This document shows positions 1-7,371 of a stretch of 64,000 nt of DNA, piece after piece. How positions within the stretch are numbered: the stretch's first letter is position 1; each line of letters begins with the position of its first letter. This DNA is from Novosphingobium sp. KA1 (lineage in GTDB: Bacteria; Pseudomonadota; Alphaproteobacteria; Sphingomonadales; Sphingomonadaceae): NCBI RefSeq assembly GCF_017309955.1, contig NZ_CP021247.1, forward strand, positions 1,637,001 to 1,701,000. The letters are read 5' to 3'. The notes beneath the pieces were generated by a model, which saw only the letters and a list, made by a program, of their open reading frames with translations, ran no database searches and was not told the origin of the DNA. A program made the position numbers and the translations under genes.

Positions 1-328
1 GCGAAAGCTTGCCCTGCTCCATGAGCATCAGCACGCCCACCGAAGTGATCGGCTTGGACATCGAATAGAGCCGGAAGATCGCATCTTCGGCGATGGGCTT
101 GCGGCTTTCCACGTCGGCATAGCCGGTCTTGAGGCGGATCAGCGGTTTGCCGTGCTGTTCGATCAGCACCAGCGCCTGCGGCAGTTCGCCCGCCGCGACC
201 ATGGCGTCCAGTTCGGACTGGAGCGCCTGTGCCGCCTTGCTGGGGGGCGGCACAGGCGCGGTTGCCACCGCCGGGCTCGTGAGGGCAAGCACCGTGGCGG
301 CAAACAGATGGGCGGATTTCGTTAAAAT
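1..328 (-). CDS. Serine hydrolase, beta-lactamase class C / esterase family (5' part only)
   Basis: The reading frame runs off the left edge, so only about 109 N-terminal residues are present. The protein starts with a signal-peptide-like segment (LTKSAHLFAATVLALTSPAVATA, shown here only as its key hydrophobic run VLALTSPAV) and continues to RLYSMSKPITSV. SMSK is the SxxK nucleophile motif of class C beta-lactamases and related periplasmic esterases. No ATG lies in frame after the upstream stop. The best positioned start is an ATT at 328-326 that overlaps the TAA of the dioxygenase upstream, which implies translational coupling. GTG at the ACG-GTG-CTT position would leave almost no signal peptide. 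Family assignment is good; start and substrate are uncertain. Confidence 0.7.
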   Translation of the reverse strand, partial: MLTKSAHLFAATVLALTSPAVATAPVPPPSKAAQALQSELDAMVAAGELPQALVLIEQHGKPLIRLKTGYADVESRKPIAEDAIFRLYSMSKPITSVGVLMLMEQGKLS

Positions 329-1134
329 GGCTTATCGCCCGCAACCGTGACCCGGAAACCGGACCGCACTTCGGGGAAGTAATCCCAGACCGCGAAGTGC
401 TGGGTGCAGCGGTTGTCCCAGAATGCCACCGAGTGCTTTTCCCAGCGGAAGCGAACCTGGAAGTTTGCGTCCTTCACATGCTCGAACAGGAAGTCGAGCA
501 CGGCCTTGCTTTCGGGGCCGGACAGTTCGTTGATCTTTGTCGTGTAGGACGAGTTCACGAACAGCAGCTTGCGTCCCGTCACCGGATGGGTGCGGATCAC
601 CGGGTGCGAATTGCAGGGATAGGTCCTGGTCGAATCCGGGAAGATCGCTTTGTAGACGGGATTGGCGTCGTGAACGGCGGTGAGCGGATCGAGGAAGGCC
701 TTCATCGCCGGCGAAAGCGCGTCGTAAGCCGCGTACATGCTGGCAAACAGCGTGTCGCCGCCGTCTTCGGGCAGGGTGTGCAGCGTCAGGATCGATCCCA
801 TCGGCGGCTCGGCATCGGCGGAAAGGTCAGAATGCCAGTTCTCGCCCGCGACAAACTTCGAGTTCTCATCGGCATGGATGGCGACGACTTCGGGATGATC
901 GGGCAGGCCTGCCACGCCCGAGTGGATCGCCAGTTGTCCGAATGCGCGGCCAAGGGCCTTGTGCGCGTCATGGTCCATGGGCTGGTCGCGGAAGAACACC
1001 ACCTGGTGCTTCATCAGCGCGTCGTGAATCTCGGCAAAGGCCTGGTTGCCCAGCGGCCTGGTGAGGTCCACCCCGAAGATTTCCGCGCCGATGCGCTTGG
1101 TCATCGGGCGCACGTCGATCAGTTCATAGCCCAT
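322..1134 (-). CDS. TauD/TfdA-family Fe(II)/2-oxoglutarate-dependent dioxygenase
   Basis: A 270-residue protein of normal length for the family. Members couple decarboxylation of 2-oxoglutarate to hydroxylation of a substrate, often a sulfonate, aryloxyalkanoate or similar small acid. The iron ligands are visible as NWHSDLS (His and Asp of the HxD motif, near residue 100) and the distal His in DNRCTQHFAVWDY. The C-terminal GFRVTV carries the arginine expected to bind 2-oxoglutarate. The N-terminal RIGAEIFGVDLTRPL is typical. It is the last complete gene on the left of a minus-strand catabolic cluster, 70 bases after the acetamidase gene. The cluster suggests that it attacks a xenobiotic or plant aromatic, but the substrate cannot be read from sequence. 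Confidence 0.9.
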   Translation of the reverse strand: MGYELIDVRPMTKRIGAEIFGVDLTRPLGNQAFAEIHDALMKHQVVFFRDQPMDHDAHKALGRAFGQLAIHSGVAGLPDHPEVVAIHADENSKFVAGENWHSDLSADAEPPMGSILTLHTLPEDGGDTLFASMYAAYDALSPAMKAFLDPLTAVHDANPVYKAIFPDSTRTYPCNSHPVIRTHPVTGRKLLFVNSSYTTKINELSGPESKAVLDFLFEHVKDANFQVRFRWEKHSVAFWDNRCTQHFAVWDYFPEVRSGFRVTVAGDKPF

Positions 1135-1204
1135 TTCCGGCGGCTCCAGTGTAACGCTTCCTATGGCTCGTGCCGGACGGGTCCGCCCGGCACGAACGTC
1201 CTGT

Positions 1205-2308
1205 TCAGTCTTTCGCGACCGGATCGGCCACGCTGCCCTTGTGCGGGAAGATGCGGCGCTCGATCCGGCAATGGATGCCCTGCGTGCCGTCCACCACTTG
1301 GGTCACGCCGAAGTCGGCGGCAACGCTCATCAGCGAATAGCCGTCGTTGCGCGACAGGCCCTGATGCTCGGTCAGCAGGTGCAGCATGTCCATCGATGCG
1401 GACTTCATGGCGACGTCCAAATTCTCGCCGAAGCCATGGACGATCCAGCAGTCCGGCGTTTCCAGCAGCGGCGAAGGGAACGAGAAGTCCTTGCGCAGCA
1501 CGATCTGGAACAGCACGTTGAGCGAGGCCTCGATCGCGGTGCCGCTGATCTCGCCATCACCCTGCGAAACGTGGGGATCGCCGATCGAGAACAGGCCGCC
1601 CTTGACCTGCACCGGGTAATACATCGTCGCCCCGGCGCCGATGCGCCAGTTGTCGATATTGCCGCCGTGGAGGCCGGGGGGGATCGTGCTCACCGGATCG
1701 TTGACGGCGGGCGCCACCCCGGCGGTGCCGAGGTGCGGGCGCGCGGGGATGGTGATGCCGGGCAGCGCGGTGGAGCGGTCGCATTCCGGGCAGTGGGTGA
1801 TGCGTCCCGGAACGACGTATTTTTCCTCCACGTCATAGGCATAGAGCGCGGCGGCGGTGTTGGCGGTGGGATCCAGCTTGTAGATCGTCACCCGCTCGGT
1901 CTGGCCGAATTCCTCGTAGAGATGGCCCCAGTTGGCCGCGAGGTTGGATCCGTAGTTGAAGCGCGGCTTCATCTGGAAATAGCGTACTTCCAGCATGTCG
2001 CCGGGCTCGGCGCCCTCGACGTAGATCGGCCCGGTCATGATGTGGCAACCCGGCGCGCGGGTGGCCGGATCGATCTCGGTGAAGATGCGGCGGATCTCGT
2101 CGTCGAACATCAGGTCCGGATCGTCGCCCGCATGATGGGTGACCGCCTGCGCCATGATCAGGTCGCCGCTCTTCACGGTGAGCGCCGGCTTGATCTCGGG
2201 CGAGAAATAGCCCCAGTGCACCGTCTCGGGCGTGGCCCTCAAGTGGTGCAGCGCGCCGGGTTGGACGGGGTCCTTTTCAAGCGCGGGCTTAAGGCTGATC
2301 AGTGCCAT
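1205..2308 (-). CDS. Acetamidase/formamidase family protein
   Basis: A 367-residue protein of the FmdA/AmdA family, which hydrolyses small amides to ammonia and a carboxylic acid. Characteristic stretches are HHLRATPETVHWGYFS near the N-terminus, SGDLIMAQAVTHHAG, and HIMTGPIYVEGAEPGDMLEV in the beta-rich core. Later comes GDGEISGTAIEASL, the conserved GE segment of the family. A cysteine-containing THCPECDRS segment lies mid-protein. It is 40 bases downstream of the extradiol dioxygenase gene and reads as part of the same unit. In context it may release ammonia from an amide produced in the aromatic pathway, which is inference. Confidence 0.9.
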   Translation of the reverse strand: MALISLKPALEKDPVQPGALHHLRATPETVHWGYFSPEIKPALTVKSGDLIMAQAVTHHAGDDPDLMFDDEIRRIFTEIDPATRAPGCHIMTGPIYVEGAEPGDMLEVRYFQMKPRFNYGSNLAANWGHLYEEFGQTERVTIYKLDPTANTAAALYAYDVEEKYVVPGRITHCPECDRSTALPGITIPARPHLGTAGVAPAVNDPVSTIPPGLHGGNIDNWRIGAGATMYYPVQVKGGLFSIGDPHVSQGDGEISGTAIEASLNVLFQIVLRKDFSFPSPLLETPDCWIVHGFGENLDVAMKSASMDMLHLLTEHQGLSRNDGYSLMSVAADFGVTQVVDGTQGIHCRIERRIFPHKGSVADPVAKD

Positions 2309-2348
2309 CGAAACTCCTGTTACGCAGGGAAATCTGGGAAAACGGCGC

Positions 2349-3131
2349 TTATTCGGCGCCGATGAGCACGCTCGTCATGCTGAGCGACTTGTGCTGGATG
2401 AAGTGGGGCGCGAACTCGGCCGGTTCGCCCTCATGGCGCGCGCCCAGCACGTAGAGCAGCGGCAGGAAATGGTCCTCGCTCGGTACGGAAAGCCGCGCGG
2501 CATCGCCCAGCGCCTCGTAATCGATCACGACCTTGGGATCGTCCTCGGCAATGGCCTTGCACATGGCGCTATTGAACTGCTCGGCCCACGGGTAGGGCGC
2601 GGCGAGCGGGTTGGCCCAGTCCATCGCCGGCAGGTTATGGACGATGTTGCCGGTGCCCATGATCAGCACGCCCTCATCGCGCAGCGGGCGCAGCATGCGG
2701 CCGACCAGCCAGTGTTCGGCGGGGCTCTTGGCGAGATCCATGCCAAGCTGGATCACCGGCACGTCGGCCTCGGGATAGGCGTGGACCAGCACCGACCAGG
2801 TGCCGTGGTCAAGCCCCCAGTTGGCGTCCAGCTTCACCGGCATCGGTTCCAGCAGTTCGCGCACGCGCTCGGCGAGGTCGGGCGCGCCGGGGGCGGGGTA
2901 CTGCACGTCGAACAGGGCCTGCGGGAAGGCGCCGAAGTCGTGGATCGTGCGCGGCTGGGCCATGGCGGTGACGGCGGTGCCGCGCGTCTGCCAGTGGGCG
3001 GAGATGCACAGGATCGCGCGCGGCTTGCCGATGCGGCCGGCGATCGCGTTCCAGCTCCTGGTCACGTCGCTCTTTTCCAGCGCCACCATCGGGCTGCCGT
3101 GACCGTAGAAGACGATCGGAAGACGGCTCAT
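2349..3131 (-). CDS. Class III extradiol dioxygenase, 4,5-DOPA dioxygenase type (YgiD/LigB)
   Basis: A 260-residue protein that matches the YgiD/DODA branch of class III extradiol ring-cleavage dioxygenases, which open catechols next to the hydroxyls using a mononuclear metal. Metal-site motifs visible are YGHGSPM at the N-terminus, CISAHWQTRGTAV, and LDHGTWSVLVHAYP. The conserved GTGNIVHNL lies near residue 170. Spacing to the neighbouring acetamidase and VOC genes is short, all on the minus strand. The usual substrate is a 3,4-dihydroxyphenyl compound. In this cluster it may cleave the catechol formed by the Rieske oxygenase, which is inference. Confidence 0.92.
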   Translation of the reverse strand: MSRLPIVFYGHGSPMVALEKSDVTRSWNAIAGRIGKPRAILCISAHWQTRGTAVTAMAQPRTIHDFGAFPQALFDVQYPAPGAPDLAERVRELLEPMPVKLDANWGLDHGTWSVLVHAYPEADVPVIQLGMDLAKSPAEHWLVGRMLRPLRDEGVLIMGTGNIVHNLPAMDWANPLAAPYPWAEQFNSAMCKAIAEDDPKVVIDYEALGDAARLSVPSEDHFLPLLYVLGARHEGEPAEFAPHFIQHKSLSMTSVLIGAE

Positions 3132-3250
3132 TCGCGTATTGCTCCGTTGCTCTGAGACCCAAGGCTAGGGAGAGCGGGGGCGGATGGTCTTGCGAGCAAG
3201 CGCACAAGAACTTGTTGGTGGGGGGGCGCTCCGCCTGCCTCAAAACACTC

Positions 3251-3334
3251 CGTCGCCCCCGCGCAGGCGGGGGCCCCGCTGCCTTTTGCTACGGTGCCAA
3301 GAAAAGCGGGGTCCCCGCCTGCGCGGGGACGACG
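3251..3334. repeat. Dispersed palindromic repeat, family A (paired copy)
   Basis: Two inverted copies of a GC-rich palindromic unit (arms 3251-3280 and 3305-3334) are separated by a 24-base A/T-richer loop. Each arm is itself a hairpin of the form CCCCGCGnnGGCGGGG followed by CCCGCT. Related copies lie at 7246 and 11219. This looks like the REP-like intergenic element that is common in sphingomonads. It sits between the VOC and extradiol dioxygenase genes. Confidence 0.8.
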
Positions 3335-3400
3335 AGGTTTGGTGGTGATACGTTTGCCGTTTCCGGGGCGCCTTGTGTTCCGCGGTCCCGGAAATTCGGC

Positions 3401-3886
3401 TTATTCCTTCGTGTAATCCGCCGGAATCTCGGGATTCTCACCGGCCTTGCCCCAGAGGATGATCTCGTTGCCCCAGGGGTCGGCGAAGGCGTGGTTGTAG
3501 CCGTTGAACTCGGCCCAGTAGTGGTCGCGCCAGAGCACCTTGCCGCCCAGTTTCTCGGCGGTGGAGAGGATGCGTTCGTGGCTGTCGTCGTCCGATACGA
3601 GCACCCAGATGCGGGCCTTGCGGCCTTCGGTCGCCAGCGTGCGCGGTTCGACGCCTTCGGGGCTGGGATGGGGCCGCGCGTTGTTCGCGTCGAACACGCC
3701 GAGGTGGAGGTTGCCGATCTGGCTGTCGGTCCCGTCCTTGTTCTGGAAGAAGCCGCCGGGAACCATGCGGTGGTAGATCCCGTGCGGGCGCGCATCGTTC
3801 TCCCAGCCGAAGACTTCGGCGTAGAATTCGCCGGCCCTGGCGGGATCGTCGGTCGCGAAATCGACGAAGATGAGCGTGTTGGTCAT
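3401..3886 (-). CDS. VOC-family (glyoxalase/bleomycin resistance) protein
   Basis: I choose the ATG at 3886, giving 161 residues beginning MTNTLIFVDFATDDPARAGEF. This is the classic start of a vicinal-oxygen-chelate domain, and the longer upstream reading frame has no such homology. The rest includes GWENDARPHGIYHRM, GTDSQIGNLHLGVFD, IWVLVSDDD and FADPWGNEIILWG, the usual two beta-alpha-beta-beta-beta modules with a C-terminal metal-site Glu. VOC proteins include glyoxalases, type I extradiol dioxygenases and binding proteins, so the reaction is open. It sits in the aromatic catabolic cluster between the extradiol and Rieske genes. Confidence 0.85.
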   Translation of the reverse strand: MTNTLIFVDFATDDPARAGEFYAEVFGWENDARPHGIYHRMVPGGFFQNKDGTDSQIGNLHLGVFDANNARPHPSPEGVEPRTLATEGRKARIWVLVSDDDSHERILSTAEKLGGKVLWRDHYWAEFNGYNHAFADPWGNEIILWGKAGENPEIPADYTKE

Positions 3887-4042
3887 TGCGGAAGGCTCCC
3901 TTGGTGTGTGTCCAAGGCCTAGCTGCAGGGAGTTTGCATTCGCGGCACGAGGCGCACGAATCCTTGATTTCCAGCGTCCTTGCACAAATGCACCTAAGCG
4001 CACCAGAACGACCCCTAAACGAAAATTTACGCTGACCTTTCC

Positions 4043-4124
4043 GCGGCATCGGCCCACTCCCCCACCCGACCTCCCCTACGGGGTAGAATCTGGGAGGTCG
4101 GGTGGGGGAGTGGGCCGGTGCCGC
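4043..4124. repeat. Dispersed palindromic repeat, family B, copy 1
   Basis: A long inverted repeat whose left arm reads GCGGCATCGGCCCACTCC and continues CCCACCCGACC. The right arm (to 4124) is its near-perfect complement. A second copy lies at 5608-5692. The loops differ, while the arms are almost identical. As RNA it would fold into a stem of more than 30 pairs. Confidence 0.8.
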
Positions 4125-4154
4125 AAGCCATTCGCGGATGCGAATGGCGCACCA

Positions 4155-4191
4155 AACAAAAAGGCGGCGCCCGACCTAGGTCGGACGCCGC
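4155..4191 (-). terminator. Rho-independent terminator of the Rieske oxygenase gene
   Basis: On the minus strand a 12-13 bp stem (arms GCGGCGTCCGACC and GGTCGGGCGCCGC) is followed directly by CTTTTTGTTTGG. It starts about 35 bases after the stop codon at 4227. Stem and U-run are both strong. Confidence 0.85.
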
Positions 4192-4226
4192 AGCCGTCGG
4201 GAATGGGTGACGGTAAACTTGTGAAA

Positions 4227-5441
4227 TCAGGCGTGGAGGCGCGTGACCGGAGCGGGCAAAGGTCTTTGCGGACCGCGACGGCGATCCCACTCGGCGCGGT
4301 AGCGTTCGACCAGCCAGACGTTGAGCAGCCGCTGCGCCCCCTCCTGCCAGGAATAGCGGCCACGCGGTGCGAACTTGGAGCGCAGGCCCAGCTGCACCAG
4401 TTCGTCGACGTGGAAGTCCTGACCCACGATCTCCTCGACCGCGCTGTCGTTCATCTTCATCTTCAGTTCGTAGAGCGGATCGTCCATCGCCTCGGGCACC
4501 ATCAGCGTGCCGATGGTGAGGGCATGGCTCTGGGCCCCGCGCGGGTCCATGATCAGGTAGAGCACGGTATCGTTCAGCACCACCAGCGAGAGGCTGGGCG
4601 GCAGGTTCACGAAGAGCAGGCGGTTCTGCTCTTCCTCGGTCAGCTTGGGGAAGACCGGGAAGACCGCCTTCTGCGTGGCGTTGAAGGCGGCGTTCCTGTG
4701 CAGCGTGCCGTTGAGCCGGTAATAGGCCGCCGAATCCGCCGGGACATCGGGGAAGCTTGCCAGCCCGCTCGGGATGAAGTCGTGCAGCGGGCCTGCGTGG
4801 AGGCGGCTGGCGTGGTAGCCGTCGTTGTTGTTTTCCAGCATGACCTTCCAGTTCCACGGGAACACGGTGGGTTCCTCGGGACGGGGGCCGCGCAGGTTTT
4901 CGAATTCGTAGTTGGCGACGACCTCTTCGATCCCGGCCAGGCGCGGGGTCAGCGGGGCGGCATCGGCATCGAAGTTGACGAAGATGAAGCCGTGCCAGAT
5001 CTCGTGCCGGATTTCGGGCAGGCTGGCGGCCTTCTTGTCGAAATTGCAGGTCCTGTTCATCGCCGGGGCGCCGACCAGGGTGCCGTCGAGGTCGTAAGTC
5101 CAGTGGTGATAGGGGCACACGAAGGCGCGGGTATTGCCGTGGCCCTCGGCGACCAGCATCGCGCGGTGCTGGCAGACCGAGGACAGCGCCTTGATCGAGC
5201 CGTCGCGCGTCTTGCAGATCACCATCGGCTCGTCGGCGCGGGTGACGGTGAAGAAGTCGCCCGGGTTCTCCAGCCATTCGGTGCGGCCGACGCAGAGCCA
5301 TTCGTGCTCGAACAGCGCGGCTTTCTCGAACCGGTAGAAATCCTCGTCGACATAGCATTCGGCCGGCAGCGTCTCGGCTTCCAGCGTGCCGAGCGTGGAG
5401 CTTTCCAGACTGTCGATGAACGTGTCGGTGAGAATGGTCAT
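4227..5441 (-). CDS. Aromatic ring-hydroxylating dioxygenase, Rieske alpha subunit
   Basis: The start at 5441 gives 404 residues beginning MTILTDTFIDSLESSTLGTL. Further upstream codons lack family similarity. A Rieske [2Fe-2S] site is seen as CQHR (about residue 92) and CPYHHW (about residue 112). The catalytic domain carries NNNDGYHASRLH, the two-His part of the mononuclear iron site. The protein would use electrons from a reductase/ferredoxin to hydroxylate or demethylate an aromatic or quaternary amine. No reductase, ferredoxin or beta subunit is encoded nearby, so electron donors must come from elsewhere, as is common in sphingomonads. It has its own terminator. Confidence 0.92.
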   Translation of the reverse strand: MTILTDTFIDSLESSTLGTLEAETLPAECYVDEDFYRFEKAALFEHEWLCVGRTEWLENPGDFFTVTRADEPMVICKTRDGSIKALSSVCQHRAMLVAEGHGNTRAFVCPYHHWTYDLDGTLVGAPAMNRTCNFDKKAASLPEIRHEIWHGFIFVNFDADAAPLTPRLAGIEEVVANYEFENLRGPRPEEPTVFPWNWKVMLENNNDGYHASRLHAGPLHDFIPSGLASFPDVPADSAAYYRLNGTLHRNAAFNATQKAVFPVFPKLTEEEQNRLLFVNLPPSLSLVVLNDTVLYLIMDPRGAQSHALTIGTLMVPEAMDDPLYELKMKMNDSAVEEIVGQDFHVDELVQLGLRSKFAPRGRYSWQEGAQRLLNVWLVERYRAEWDRRRGPQRPLPAPVTRLHA

Positions 5442-5607
5442 TGCTGGCTTCCCGTGTCGTGCCCGTAGCGGGGCAAACTGCGGATCGCCTTGCGGCAATC
5501 CCTCGTTACAGGAGGACCCTAGCGAGTCGGGGCGGCCGGCTCTTGGCGCTGGGCGCAGGGACTTTTGGCAAGGCGTTCGTTTGAAAATGCCCGATGGGCA
5601 TTTTCGT

Positions 5608-5692
5608 GGCGGCACCGGCCCACTCCCCCACCCGACCTCTCATGAAGTGTACCCTGTTGGGAGGTCGGGTGGGGGAGCGGGCCGGTGCCGCC
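5608..5692. repeat. Dispersed palindromic repeat, family B, copy 2
   Basis: The arms GGCGGCACCGGCCCACTCC... and their complement enclose a loop of about 22 bases (5641-5657 region). It is flanked by two further small hairpins (5584-5604 AAAATGCCCGATGGGCATTTT and 5694-5716 AAAATCCGCG...CGCGGATTTT). It lies after the MFS gene stop on the minus strand and could act as a terminator or mRNA stabiliser. Confidence 0.8.
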
Positions 5693-5727
5693 AAAATCCG
5701 CGTGTCGCGGATTTTCAAACCAACTTC

Positions 5728-7017
5728 TTATTCGGCGGGAACCAGTTCGGGGCCTTCGAGCGCTTCCGGTTCCCCGGCGCGGACCGGCGGCGCGGCGGGC
5801 GCGCGCAGGAACAGCACCGACATCGCCGTCGCGCCCGCCAGCATCAGGGCGAAGACGAGCAGGGCGGGGCCGTAGCCGCCGGTGACGTCGGCGATGCGGC
5901 CGGCGCCGATCGGGCCGAACACCGCGAGCGTGGTGACGGTGGTGGCCATCGCGGTCATGTCCCCGGCAATCCCGGCGCCGAAGTAGCGCAGCAGCAGGAT
6001 ATGCGCGGAGAGCCAGGCCATGCCCCAGCCCATGCCGAACAGCGCGGCGGCGACGGTGGCGACCAGCACGTGGCTGGCGGTCCACAGCAGCGCCATCGCC
6101 AGTGCCTGCACGGCAAGGCCCGCGATGAAGATACGGCGCGGGTCGACGCGTTCGCACAAGGTGCCGGTCACGCCCTTGGCGCCGGTGCCCGCAAAGGCCA
6201 GCAGGCTCATCGCGATGGCGCCCGGCGCCGCGCCCTGGCCGAGATTGGCGATATGCGCGACAAGGATCGAATGGGTGGTGGTGACCACCGTCTGCACCAC
6301 GGTCATGGCCAGCGCGAGGATCACGAAGCTGGGCGTCATCAGCGCCTGCCTGACGGTCCAGACGCTGGCGGCGGGGCCGTCGCTTTCGTGGCCCGCACCC
6401 TTGACCTGATCGACGCTCTCCACTTTCACCGCGTCGCGGATGCACAGCAGCGAGATCACGCCCAGCACCAGCGCGCTGGCGGCCATGACCATCCAGTGCA
6501 GGCGCCAGTTGCCGGTCAGGCCGACGATGGTGCCGACGATCAGCGGCCCGGCAATGCCGCCCGCCGCGCCGGCCATGAAGTAGAAGCCGATCATCCGCGA
6601 GGAGGTGCGCGGGAACCACGTCGCCAGCAGATAGACGGCGGGCGAGGGGGCGACGAGCGAGAAACCCACGCCCATCAGCGTCGTCGCCACGAAGAACAGT
6701 TCCAGATGATGGATCTGCGAGGCGATCAGGAAGCCGGTGGCCAGCACCAGACAGCCCGCGAAGACCGTCATCCGCGTGCCGATCGCCTTCATCAGCAGTG
6801 GCGGCAGCGGGCTGGCGAGGCCGCAGGCGAGGCCCAGCAGCGAGAAGCTGAGGCCGGCGGCGGCCTTCGACCAGCCGAGTTCGGCCACCATCGTGTAGAG
6901 CACGTAGCCGAGCGAGGTGAAGGTCGTGGCGGTCACGAAAAAGAAGCCGAGCGAGGCCGCGAACATGACCAGGGCGCTGCGCGCTATGCTTGTGGGCATG
7001 GACAGTCCGGACGACAT
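5728..7017 (-). CDS. MFS transporter
   Basis: I choose the ATG at 7017, giving 429 residues, because AGGAG lies 6 bases before it and the first membrane helix (SALVMFAASLGFFFV) follows shortly. About twelve hydrophobic segments can be read. The repeated GLxxPLPPLLMKAIGTR-type loop and a mid-protein cytoplasmic loop (VESVDQVKGAGHESDG) fit two six-helix halves. It resembles the monocarboxylate/oxalate-formate branch of the superfamily, which I hold only loosely. It probably imports the cluster substrate across the inner membrane after passage through the TonB receptor encoded upstream. Confidence 0.88.
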   Translation of the reverse strand: MSSGLSMPTSIARSALVMFAASLGFFFVTATTFTSLGYVLYTMVAELGWSKAAAGLSFSLLGLACGLASPLPPLLMKAIGTRMTVFAGCLVLATGFLIASQIHHLELFFVATTLMGVGFSLVAPSPAVYLLATWFPRTSSRMIGFYFMAGAAGGIAGPLIVGTIVGLTGNWRLHWMVMAASALVLGVISLLCIRDAVKVESVDQVKGAGHESDGPAASVWTVRQALMTPSFVILALAMTVVQTVVTTTHSILVAHIANLGQGAAPGAIAMSLLAFAGTGAKGVTGTLCERVDPRRIFIAGLAVQALAMALLWTASHVLVATVAAALFGMGWGMAWLSAHILLLRYFGAGIAGDMTAMATTVTTLAVFGPIGAGRIADVTGGYGPALLVFALMLAGATAMSVLFLRAPAAPPVRAGEPEALEGPELVPAE

Positions 7018-7245
7018 GGCAACTCCTGCGGGCATCATGGTCCACGCGGAATCGCCGGACCATCGTGCCTTGCAGGCTGACATGCTGCACCTGCACACTC
7101 TTGATGGTGCGCGACTCAATAGTTGATCGCGCCGCGGGGGCAAGCGACTTGGGCTATGGGTGGCGCAAGGGCGGCTTTTGCGAAGGCTCTCTCAAGACCC
7201 GCTCGGGCGGAGCGGGGTGTGGTGGGGGAGTTTCGCTCTAATTCC

Positions 7246-7275
7246 CGTCATCCCCGCGAAGGCGGGGATCCCGCT
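7246..7275. repeat. Dispersed palindromic repeat, family A (single copy)
   Basis: One palindromic unit (GTCATCCCCGCG / GGCGGGGATCCCGC) is followed by TTCTTCTGTCGTG. The same tail follows the left arm of the copy at 11219, showing that the loop sequence belongs to the element. Confidence 0.75.
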
Positions 7276-7307
7276 TCTTCTGTCGTGCCCCGCTCCCGAA
7301 CAGCAGA

Positions 7308-7335
7308 ACGCGCCGGTCTTGCGACCGGCGCGTTC
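7308..7335 (-). terminator. Terminator-like hairpin after the TonB receptor gene
   Basis: A perfect 12-bp stem (AACGCGCCGGTC and GACCGGCGCGTT) with a 4-base loop lies 36 bases past the receptor stop on the minus strand. The following U-run is poor (GTTCTGCTGTT), so efficiency is uncertain. Confidence 0.7.
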
Positions 7336-7371
7336 CTGGAAAACCGAGGGTATGACCCGACGGGTTCCGTC

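Larger units (their letters stand above)
3887..4226. other. Intergenic region between the VOC and Rieske genes
   Basis: No convincing gene is seen here. The stretch holds the family B palindromic repeat (4043-4124) and a terminator for the Rieske gene (4155-4191). The VOC gene therefore probably has its own promoter between 3887 and 4040, but I cannot pick out clear hexamers. Confidence 0.6.
7018..7371. other. Intergenic region between the MFS and TonB receptor genes
   Basis: No gene is recognised. It contains a single family A palindrome (7246-7275), a TonB receptor terminator (7308-7335) and presumably the MFS promoter just above 7017. Confidence 0.6.

Noticed and set aside
5386..7080. Long plus-strand open frame of 564 codons opposite the MFS gene
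   Set aside because: It is rich in Arg, Gly and His, with no domain, and lies antisense to a clear transporter. High GC makes such frames common here.
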